Of a stretch of 58,309 nt of DNA, positions 33,925 through 40,763 are shown piece by piece; the first letter of the stretch is position 1; each line of letters begins with the position of its first letter. The DNA is taken from assembly GCF_002217285.1 (NCBI RefSeq), contig NZ_MUGW01000037.1, forward strand, positions 1 to 58,309, in the 5' to 3' direction. Under the pieces are notes generated by a model. That model worked only from the letters and a program-made list of their open reading frames with translations. It was not told where the DNA came from and did no database searches. A program made the position numbers and the translations under genes. Source of the stretch: Flavobacterium hercynium (GTDB lineage Bacteria; Bacteroidota; Bacteroidia; Flavobacteriales; Flavobacteriaceae).

Positions 33925-34383
33925 TTATGCCGATAATTTAATAGTCGATTCTATTTTTGATGTAGTCAGTGAAACAGTCAGCGGATCTAAACTACCAGAG
34001 AAAAAAGTATCCAGTAATTCCTGAAAAATAGGATTTGCGTTTTCTACCTGAGCAAAAAGGCTCATAGAAGAACGTAGTTTTCTAGCTCCTAAATCGCCCA
34101 AAATTGCTTCTGCTGATTTTCTTTTATAGGTTAGTAATAGTGCACATATTTCCACAAGATGTTTAGATAAAATTGGGTGCTGAAGAAATTCTCTTGCCTC
34201 ATTTAAATCAGCAATACCATAGTAATCAGCGATTCCGCTTTTTCCAAGCCCTTTTAACTGAGGAAAGATAAACCACATCCAGTGTGTTTCTGTTTTTCCT
34301 TTTTTAATTTCTGAAAAAGCAGTAAGATAAAGTTTATTTTGTGCATCTAAAAAACGGGTAATATCATTATTTGCGTAAGCCAT
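33925..34383 (-). CDS. DUF1810 family protein
   Basis: This 152-residue protein matches DUF1810: FLDAQNKLYLTAFSEIKKGKTETHWMWFIFPQLKGLG and YYGIADLNEAREFLQHPILSKHL are family hallmarks. It is a small cytoplasmic protein of unknown function. A pair of TTATATAATTTT words 21 bases apart lies about 120 bases upstream (34500-34532), the same as for the response regulator gene. The two may therefore share a regulator. Length fits the family. Confidence 0.85.
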   Translation of the reverse strand: MAYANNDITRFLDAQNKLYLTAFSEIKKGKTETHWMWFIFPQLKGLGKSGIADYYGIADLNEAREFLQHPILSKHLVEICALLLTYKRKSAEAILGDLGARKLRSSMSLFAQVENANPIFQELLDTFFSGSLDPLTVSLTTSKIESTIKLSA

Positions 34384-34499
34384 CTGATTAAAAATTTAAA
34401 AAAGTTTATACGTGGTTTTGGTTCTTCTTGCTTTCAATTCAATTCAAAATCTATCCCTAAAAAAGTTAGTCAAAACTACTTCTGATTGCGTTTTAAAAA

Positions 34500-34532
34500 T
34501 TATATAATTTTCATGCTTTGTTATATAATTTT
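34500..34532. promoter_or_regulatory. 21-bp phased direct repeat TTATATAATTTT (upstream of the DUF1810 gene)
   Basis: Two identical 12-mers, TTATATAATTTT, start at 34500 and 34521, exactly 21 bases apart. They lie in the gap between the response regulator gene and the DUF1810 gene. A matching pair occurs at 34979-35011. The spacing of two helical turns and the duplication point to a regulatory site. Confidence 0.6.
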
Positions 34533-34563
34533 TAGCTTCTTCGTTATTTGACTATAAAAGGAC

Positions 34564-34944
34564 TTATTGTAAAATAGTATCCAGTAATTCGACTAATTCA
34601 GTAAAACTGTTTGGCTTAGATAAAAAATGAGCTGTGTTTATGTCTTTTGTCATTTCCTTCAGTCGGTTAGCTGAATGTGACGAATAAATAACAACTTTTA
34701 TTTTGCTTAGATTTGGTTGTTTTGCAATTTCCTGACAAAATTCTATTCCGCTTAAATAAGGCATTTGCATATCAAGAAAGATGTAATCAGGTATATCACT
34801 CGCTGCTTTCAAATTTTGTAATGCTTCAAGTGAATTATTCGAAATCGTAATTTCAATTTCTTTGTCCAGTGTTTTAATAGCTTCAACGAATATTTCGGTA
34901 TCATCCGGGTCGTCATCTATTAATAAAATATTCTTCTTTTTCAT
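34564..34944 (-). CDS. single-domain response regulator (CheY/Rcp1-like)
   Basis: This 126-residue receiver domain has no output domain. It has the acidic triad Asp10-Asp12 in LLIDDDPDD, the phosphoacceptor Asp58 in IFLDMQMP, the conserved Ser in VVIYSSHS and the Lys in HFLSKPNSF. The DDDPDD start and overall pattern match the Rcp1-like single-domain group, which often pairs with hybrid or phytochrome-like kinases. No kinase gene is nearby. The start is preceded by the second TTATATAATT pair, suggesting self- or cross-regulation (inference). Confidence 0.9.
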   Translation of the reverse strand: MKKKNILLIDDDPDDTEIFVEAIKTLDKEIEITISNNSLEALQNLKAASDIPDYIFLDMQMPYLSGIEFCQEIAKQPNLSKIKVVIYSSHSANRLKEMTKDINTAHFLSKPNSFTELVELLDTILQ

Positions 34945-34978
34945 TTTTTAAAATTATTGCACGGAAGAGGCATAAGAG

Positions 34979-35011
34979 TTATATAATTTTAGAGTGGTGT
35001 TATATAATTAC
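34979..35011. promoter_or_regulatory. 21-bp phased direct repeat TTATATAATT (upstream of the response regulator gene)
   Basis: TTATATAATTTT at 34979-34990 and TTATATAATTAC at 35000-35011 start exactly 21 bases apart and match 10 of 12 bases. The pair lies 35-67 bases before the response regulator start. It mirrors the pair at 34500-34532. Confidence 0.6.
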
Positions 35012-35025
35012 CCCTTTTTTTAATT

Positions 35026-35255
35026 TTAGATTTCTGATTTTAGATTTTAAGATTGTTGGATTTTAAGATTGTTGGATTTTTAGATTTTTAAATTGAAGGA
35101 TTTTAAGATTTTTAAATTGAAGGATTTTAAGATTGAAGGATTGAAGGATTGTTGGATTGGGCGAAAATTTACGATTAAACAGTTCAACAATTACACGCTT
35201 CAACAATTAAACAGTTTAACGATTACACGGTTCAACAACTAACCGATTAAACAAT
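35026..35255. repeat. composite word repeat, two modules
   Basis: The first module (about 35026-35162) is built from GATTTTAAGATTG, TTGGATT and GAAGGATT words. The second (about 35164-35255) is built from GATTAAACAGTTCAACAATTACACG-type words. The same two modules appear at 49892-50205 in inverted order and orientation. It is non-coding and very low complexity. Its origin is unknown. Confidence 0.65.
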
Positions 35256-35337
35256 TTTTAAAAAATATTTTTCAAAACTATACTAGTTTTATAGAATTTA
35301 TGTATATTTGCATCAGCAGAACACAAATTCTGCTTAA

Positions 35338-35434
35338 CTTATCCAGAAAGACTGAGGGAATAGGCCCGATGATGTCTTAGCAACCTGTTGCCAAATAAGG
35401 TGCTAAATCCTTCCCGCTTTGCGGGACAGATAAG
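35338..35434 (+). ncRNA. SAM-I (S-box) riboswitch
   Basis: P1 is CTTATC (35338-35343) paired with GATAAG (35429-35434). Inside lie the signature S-box cores GACTGAGGGAATAGGCCCGATG, TTAGCAACCTG and GGTGCTAAATCC, in the order and spacing of SAM-I. A perfect CCCGC-TTT-GCGGG hairpin occupies the last helix. A TATATTTG -7 box lies at 35303-35310 and a 7-base hairpin (35315-35334) precedes P1. It binds S-adenosylmethionine and normally controls methionine genes. Here it precedes a short ORF and a thioredoxin-like gene. No intrinsic terminator is obvious just after it. Confidence 0.92.
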
Positions 35435-35496
35435 AAGATATTTCCGTGGAAATTCTGAATAAGCTACAATACATTTTTAACCATTTAATTATTAAA

Positions 35497-35604
35497 ATGA
35501 AAATAGAGCTATTCCGTTTACATGCCAATTTAAGATTACCTAACTTTTATTTTAGCGATCAGAAACAATTAGATTTTCGAATGCACAGCATTTGGAGTTT
35601 TTAA
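35497..35604 (+). CDS. 35-residue peptide after the SAM-I riboswitch
   Basis: ATG at 35497 opens a frame of 35 codons ending TAA at 35604, 62 bases after P1 of the riboswitch and 97 before the next gene. The peptide starts MKIELFRLHANLRLPNFYF and ends HSIWSF, aromatic-rich with two His. No family is recognised. It could be a conserved small protein controlled by SAM, a leader peptide, or a chance frame. Its position directly after the riboswitch makes the first two worth testing. Confidence 0.4.
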   Translation: MKIELFRLHANLRLPNFYFSDQKQLDFRMHSIWSF

Positions 35605-35701
35605 TCGTAATCCCATCTTATAACATTTTTTAAGACCATTTTATAAAAGGTCACGGAATTTCAATGTTCAATTTTAAAAATCAAAATAATAAATTTAAAC
35701 G

Positions 35702-36703
35702 ATGCAACAAATGAAAAAAATAGTAGTAATTCTGGCATTATGCCTTGGTATAACAGGAGTTCAGGCGCAAAAAGAAGATAATATACAACTTAACGGAACG
35801 GTTACAGATACAGTAGCGCAATATGTATATCTTCAGAAATTTTATAATAAAATGTTTAAAACTGTCGATTCAGTTAAGGTCGTAGACGGGAAATTTAGTT
35901 TTAAAACAAAAGTGGCACTTCCGGAATTGTATGGTTTAAGTGTTAACACCAAAAATAGTCCATTGTATATTTTTCTGGACAAAGCGCCTGTTTCTGTTAA
36001 ATTGAGTCCGCTAAAATATTACAGTGGTTCTGTGGTAGAAGGTTCAGTACAACAGGATTTGTTTAATAGTTATAGAAAAAATCATGATGTAGAAATCAGT
36101 ACTTTCATAAAAGAGAATCCTTCTTCGTTAGTTTCTGCTTATGTATTGTATAGAAATTGGTCGTACAGATTAAGTCCGGAACAAATAACAGCAAATATTG
36201 CATTGTTAGATAAAAGTTTATTAAATACCACTTACGTGAAAGAATTAAAGGAACTGGTAAAAGTACTAAACGGATTAGCTGTTGGAAAAAAAGCTCCGGA
36301 TTTTACAGCTTTAACACCTGAGGGAAAACCGGCGCGTCTCTCAGACAATCTTAAAGGATATACGCTTATTGATTTCTGGGCATCATGGTGTGGTCCTTGC
36401 CGAAAAGAAAATCCAAATATTGTAGCGGCATATCAGGCTTATCATGATAAAGGATTCAATATTATTGGAGTTTCTTTAGACAAGAAAAAAGAAAATTGGA
36501 TTAAAGGAATCAATGATGACAAACTAAATTGGTTACACGTTTCTGATTTGGCTTTTTGGAACAGTGAAATTGCTAAACTATATGGTGTAAGAGCGATTCC
36601 GTCTAATTATCTGGTAGACTCCAAAGGTATAATTGTAGCTAAAAATCTTCATGAGGAAGAGTTACAAACTACACTTAAATCGCTTTTAGATACTAAATTA
36701 TAA
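35702..36703 (+). CDS. secreted TlpA-like thioredoxin with DUF4369-like N-domain
   Basis: This 333-residue protein has a signal peptide (cleavage near GVQAQ), an N-terminal beta-rich DUF4369-like domain to about residue 110 (VTDTVAQYVYLQKF, VSVKLSPLKYYSG), a helical linker and a C-terminal thioredoxin domain with active site WCGPC in LIDFWASWCGPCRKENP. The cis-proline lies in VRAIPSNYLV. Such proteins reduce disulfides in the periplasm. ATG at 35702 or 35711 are both possible starts. It is the first full-length gene after the SAM-I riboswitch, so SAM control is likely. Confidence 0.88.
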   Translation: MQQMKKIVVILALCLGITGVQAQKEDNIQLNGTVTDTVAQYVYLQKFYNKMFKTVDSVKVVDGKFSFKTKVALPELYGLSVNTKNSPLYIFLDKAPVSVKLSPLKYYSGSVVEGSVQQDLFNSYRKNHDVEISTFIKENPSSLVSAYVLYRNWSYRLSPEQITANIALLDKSLLNTTYVKELKELVKVLNGLAVGKKAPDFTALTPEGKPARLSDNLKGYTLIDFWASWCGPCRKENPNIVAAYQAYHDKGFNIIGVSLDKKKENWIKGINDDKLNWLHVSDLAFWNSEIAKLYGVRAIPSNYLVDSKGIIVAKNLHEEELQTTLKSLLDTKL

Positions 36704-36768
36704 ACCGATAAGTTGCTAATAAATATTTGAGTTCTTTAAAGAATTCAATTAAAATTATAAATAAAAAA

Positions 36769-38265
36769 ATGATAAAGGAAATGAATGCTATTGAGAACAG
36801 TACACTACCAAGTCAGTTAGAAGATTATTTTTGTAAATTCAGAGAAAATACAATTGGTGTAAAACATATTTTTGAATCAGTTAATGGAAAACAAACGCTT
36901 TTATATGCGGATTGGGTTGCCAGCGGAAGATTATATCGTCCGATTGAGGAGATTATGCTCAATAAAATAGGACCAATGATTGCAAATACGCATTCATTTT
37001 CCAGTCAAACAGGAAAAGCATCAACGTATGCTTATCAGCATGCCAGACAAGTTATAAAAGATCATGTAAACGCAAATGCATCAGATTGTCTGGTTACAAC
37101 AGGAACCGGAATGACAGCAGCCTTGTCTAAGCTACAACGTATTATGGGATTGCGTACCGAAGGCAAAATCAAATGGCAAAATCCAAATGATAAACCGGTC
37201 GTTTTTATAACCCACATGGAGCATCATTCGAATCAGGTTCCGTGGTACGAAATCAATGCTGATGTTGTGGTATTGCCGGCAGATGAAAATAATCTGGTAG
37301 ATCCTAAAAAGCTTTCAGAACTCATAAAAAAATATGCTGACCGAAAACTAAAAATTGGTTCGTTTACAGCAGCTTCCAATGTTACGGGAATTATCACACC
37401 ATATTATGAACTGGCAAAAATCATGCATCAAAACAATGGATTTTGCTTTGTAGATTTTGCAGCCTCTGCACCTTACGTTACAATCGATTTGCATCCAAAA
37501 GATCCACAAGAGCAATTAGATGCTGTTTTCTTTTCGCCTCATAAATTTTTGGGCGGACCCGGAACTTGTGGTGTGCTGGTTTTTAACGAAGTATTGTACA
37601 AAGCTGCAATTCCTGATAATCCGGGAGGAGGAAATGTAAAATGGACTAATCCGTGGGGAAAATACCAATACAGTGATAATATCGAAGTAAAAGAGGATGG
37701 AGGAACGCCGGGCTTTTTGCAGGTAATAAGAGCCGCTCTGGCCATTCAGCTAAAAGACCAAATGGGAACCAAAAACATTGCCAATCGAGAAAAAGAACTG
37801 CTGGATCTTTGTTATGCTGAATTTCAAAAAATTCCTGGATTAGTTATTTTAGGGGATACTAAAACAGATCGAATAGGCTGTGTTTCTTTTATTATCGAAG
37901 ACATTCATTACAATTTGATTGTTAGACTTTTAAATGATCGTTATGGTATTCAGGTTCGTGGCGGATGGTCGTGTGCGAGTACGTATGCCCATTATTTATT
38001 TGACATTGATGAAACGAAATCAATTACAAACGAGTTACTTGAAAAAAATCAAAACAATAAACCGGGATGGGTACGCTTATCATTACATCCTATAACCACT
38101 AATGCCGAACTTTTGTTGATAATTGATGCCTTGAAGGAAATTGTTTTAAATTATAAAGAATGGCAAAAAGAATATCAATATAATGCTACTACAAACGAAT
38201 TCGAAAATCGTCATAAAGAAGAAAATATTCTGGAAGAAGTACAGCAATGGTTTGAATTACAATAG
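36769..38265 (+). CDS. class V aminotransferase-fold/cysteine desulfurase-like enzyme
   Basis: This 498-residue PLP enzyme has the class V fold: a PLP lysine in FFSPHKFLGGPGTCG, the aspartate in CFVDFAASAPYV, the cofactor His in ITHMEHHSNQVPWYEI, and C-terminal VRGGWSCASTYAHYLF. The last includes a cysteine near where cysteine desulfurases carry the catalytic Cys. It could release sulfur or selenium from cysteine-type substrates, but lyase activity on another amino acid is possible. Upstream TTG at 36727 is weak; I start at the ATG at 36769. It follows the thioredoxin gene by 65 bases and probably belongs to the SAM-controlled unit. Confidence 0.82.
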   Translation: MIKEMNAIENSTLPSQLEDYFCKFRENTIGVKHIFESVNGKQTLLYADWVASGRLYRPIEEIMLNKIGPMIANTHSFSSQTGKASTYAYQHARQVIKDHVNANASDCLVTTGTGMTAALSKLQRIMGLRTEGKIKWQNPNDKPVVFITHMEHHSNQVPWYEINADVVVLPADENNLVDPKKLSELIKKYADRKLKIGSFTAASNVTGIITPYYELAKIMHQNNGFCFVDFAASAPYVTIDLHPKDPQEQLDAVFFSPHKFLGGPGTCGVLVFNEVLYKAAIPDNPGGGNVKWTNPWGKYQYSDNIEVKEDGGTPGFLQVIRAALAIQLKDQMGTKNIANREKELLDLCYAEFQKIPGLVILGDTKTDRIGCVSFIIEDIHYNLIVRLLNDRYGIQVRGGWSCASTYAHYLFDIDETKSITNELLEKNQNNKPGWVRLSLHPITTNAELLLIIDALKEIVLNYKEWQKEYQYNATTNEFENRHKEENILEEVQQWFELQ

Positions 38266-38400
38266 TTTGTTGAAGTTTTGTAATAAGAACAGCTAATAGT
38301 ATAAAGTTTTAATATAAGTTGTGACTAATTTTAAGTTATTGTAAATCAGTATTATATTCTGATTTCAAGATTTAATAATTCACAATATAAAACTTTAGTT

Positions 38401-39503
38401 ATGGTAAATACTATTATATATGATGATTCAAAAAAGTTCATCACAAAAGCTTATGGAGCTTCAGGAGGTTTTTTAGGAGGTAAAATTCTAGAACCTATGC
38501 AAATTGAAAGATACAAACCTAAAGCAGATGAGGTTTTAATTGAAATTTTGTATTGCGGTGTTTGTCATTCAGATATTCATCAGGTTAATAACGATTGGAA
38601 AAACACAATTTACCCTTGTGTTCCAGGACACGAGATTATTGGAAAGATAATTGAAGCAGGAACAGAAGTTTCTGCTTTTCACATAGATGAAATTGTTGGT
38701 GTAGGCTGTATGATCGATTCCTGTCAAAATTGTAAGCCTTGCATGAATGGCGAGGAGCAATTCTGTCTTGGCCCGGTTGCTCAAACCATGACTTATAATG
38801 GTTATTTTAAGCCCGATGGTTCCGGTTACAATACTTTCGGAGGTTTTTCTACTCATATTGTGGTCAAAGATTCTTTTGTCCTACGCATTCCTAAAACATT
38901 ACGATACGCTGCAGCTGCACCTATTTTGTGTGCTGGAGTAACTACGTATTCACCTTTAAAACATTGGGGAATTAAATCTGGAGATTCTGTTGGAATAATT
39001 GGTGTTGGCGGTTTGGGGCATATGGGAATTATGATCGCAAAAGCAATGGGAGCAAGAGTTACTGCGATAACAACTAATGAAGATAAACGTCAGGCAGCAC
39101 ATGAATTAGGTGCCGATGAAATTTTATTATCGGAAGATAAAGAAGCAATGACAGCCAAAGAAAATAGTTTGACTTTTTGCTTTGTACTATTCCTGAAAGT
39201 TTTGATATTACCCCTTATATCTGCTTGCTCGCTCCAAGAGCTACTATCGTTACCGTAGGTTTACTTGGACCTTATAAATCGCCAACCAACAATATGGAAG
39301 TCGCAAAATTTGGCCGTTCTGTGGCTGGTTCTTTAATTGGAGGAGTGGCAGAAACGCAGGAGACTTTAGATTTTTGTGCCGAGCATCATATACTTCCTCA
39401 TGTAGAAATGATCAATATTGAAGATATAAACAAAGCCTTTGAGAAAATTAAAAAAGATGAGGTTCGATTTCGATATGTTATTGACATGAAGTCCCTGCAA
39501 TAA
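38401..39503 (+). pseudogene. zinc-dependent alcohol dehydrogenase broken by one-base frameshift
   Basis: The first frame (38401 onward) gives a MDR/cinnamyl-alcohol-type dehydrogenase with zinc ligands CGVCHSDIHQ, GHEIIG and CQNCKPCMNGEEQFC, and the NAD(P) motif GVGGLGHMG. It runs out of register after MTAKENSL. The rest (DF-x-LCTIPESFDITPY, TVGLLGPYKSPTNNM) continues in another frame to 39503. Adding one G near 39170 gives SLDFLLCTIPESFD, the family sequence, so one base is missing. The C-terminal half is otherwise intact, which suggests a recent mutation or a sequencing error. Confidence 0.88.
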
Positions 39504-39512
39504 TTTTTTATA

Positions 39513-39559
39513 AATAGTTATTTTATAATATAATGACAAGATGATATAAAATAATTATT
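39513..39559. terminator. AT-rich hairpin after the dehydrogenase
   Basis: AATAGTTATTTTATA (39513-39527) pairs with TATAAAATAATTATT (39545-39559) with one G-T pair and a 17-base loop. It lacks a clear T run but may stop transcription between the broken dehydrogenase and the next gene. Confidence 0.45.
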
Positions 39560-39612
39560 GCACTTCCTCTCTAATTTTGAGTCTCTTAAGTTTAACGAAA
39601 ACATTCCTCAAT

Positions 39613-39981
39613 ATGATACATAAAATAGAAACAGCAGAAAATATAGTAGCTTTCAGAGCACTTGGTCAGGTAACGACAGATGATTTTAAAATGGTTGTTT
39701 TACCAGAATTGGAAGGTTTGTCTAAAGGAATAAATGGAATTAATTTTTTGTTTGCCCTGGACACCGATTCTCAAGACCTTACAAATAATTCCTGGTTGCA
39801 GGATTCTCTAACGGGTTTAAAGCAATTTGCAAACTGGAAAAGATTTGCCATCGTTTCAGATGATGAAGTTAGCATAAGTAACGGCTTTACTTTTAATGAA
39901 AGTGGAGAATTTCGCGGGTTTAAAAAACAAGCTTTCAATAAAGCTCTAAAATGGGTTGAAGGAAGTACCAACAATGTTTAA
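39613..39981 (+). CDS. SpoIIAA/STAS-like protein
   Basis: This 122-residue protein resembles the SpoIIAA-like (SEC14-like STAS) family: IETAENIVAFRALGQVTTDDFKMVVLPELEGL, then NFLFALDTD, WKRFAIVSDDE and a final KKQAFNKALKWVEG. Such proteins are small cytoplasmic domains of uncertain function. The ATG at 39613 (MIHKIE) is preferred over upstream codons. It lies 11 bases before the Ku gene on the same strand and may be co-transcribed with it. A direct role in end joining is not known to me. Confidence 0.75.
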   Translation: MIHKIETAENIVAFRALGQVTTDDFKMVVLPELEGLSKGINGINFLFALDTDSQDLTNNSWLQDSLTGLKQFANWKRFAIVSDDEVSISNGFTFNESGEFRGFKKQAFNKALKWVEGSTNNV

Positions 39982-39992
39982 ATAAGTAAGTC

Positions 39993-40763
39993 ATGAGAGC
40001 AATTTGGACAGGATCTATAAGTTTTGGACTAATCAATATTCCCATAAAAATAATGTCCGCAGTGCAGGAAAGTAGTCTGGATATGGATATGCTCGATCAA
40101 AAAGATCATGCTAATATTAAATTTATACGTGTAAACGAAAAAACAGGCAAGGAAGTACCTTATGCCAATATCGTTAAAGGGTATAAAGTAGATGAAAAAT
40201 ATGTGGTTCTTGATGACGAAGATTTTGAAGTAGCAGATGCAGCGAAGACAAAAACAATTGATATACAGAGTTTTGCTTTCGAAAAAGAAATCAATAGTAT
40301 TTATTATGAGCAGCCGTACTATTTAGAACCCGACAAAGGTGCTATGAATGCTTATGCATTGCTTAGAGATTCACTGGAAGCTTCTGGTAAAGTAGGCGTA
40401 ACAAGTTTTGTTTTGCGAAACAAAGAAAGTCTGGCTATTTTGAAACCGTATAAAAATGTTATTCTTTTAAACAGAATTCGTTTTGAGCAGGAAATCAGAA
40501 CAACTGACGAGCTAAAGCTTCCGGCAGTTTCAAAAAAAGCAACCAAAGAAATGGATATGGCGAATAAACTAATTGATCAGCTTACTGAAAAATTTGATAT
40601 TAGTTCGTACAAAGATGAATATACAGCTAAACTTTTAAAGATTATAAAAAACAAAGCCAAAGGAAAGAAACAAGCTCCACCAAAATTAAAAGTGGTTCAC
40701 AAACAAAGTGATGATTTGATGGCGATGCTCAAAGCGAGTCTGGAAAAGAAAAAATCATCTTAG
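39993..40763 (+). CDS. ku: Ku DNA end-binding protein
   Basis: This 256-residue protein matches bacterial Ku: MRAIWTGSISFGLINIPIKI at the start, YVVLDDEDFEVADAAKTKTIDIQSF, and YYEQPYYLEPDKGAMNAYALLRDSLEASGKVGVTSFVLRNKE. Ku forms a homodimeric ring on double-strand ends and recruits LigD for non-homologous end joining. The C-terminus is basic (KKAKGKKQAPPK), as often seen, though moderate in length. It converges on ligD with a 4-base overlap of the stop codons. Placement beside ligD supports a working pathway. Confidence 0.97.
   Translation: MRAIWTGSISFGLINIPIKIMSAVQESSLDMDMLDQKDHANIKFIRVNEKTGKEVPYANIVKGYKVDEKYVVLDDEDFEVADAAKTKTIDIQSFAFEKEINSIYYEQPYYLEPDKGAMNAYALLRDSLEASGKVGVTSFVLRNKESLAILKPYKNVILLNRIRFEQEIRTTDELKLPAVSKKATKEMDMANKLIDQLTEKFDISSYKDEYTAKLLKIIKNKAKGKKQAPPKLKVVHKQSDDLMAMLKASLEKKKSS

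Noticed and set aside
34979..35011. TTATATAATT pairs as simple AT drift
   Set aside because: I set this aside because identical words with equal 21-base spacing occur at two separate promoters.
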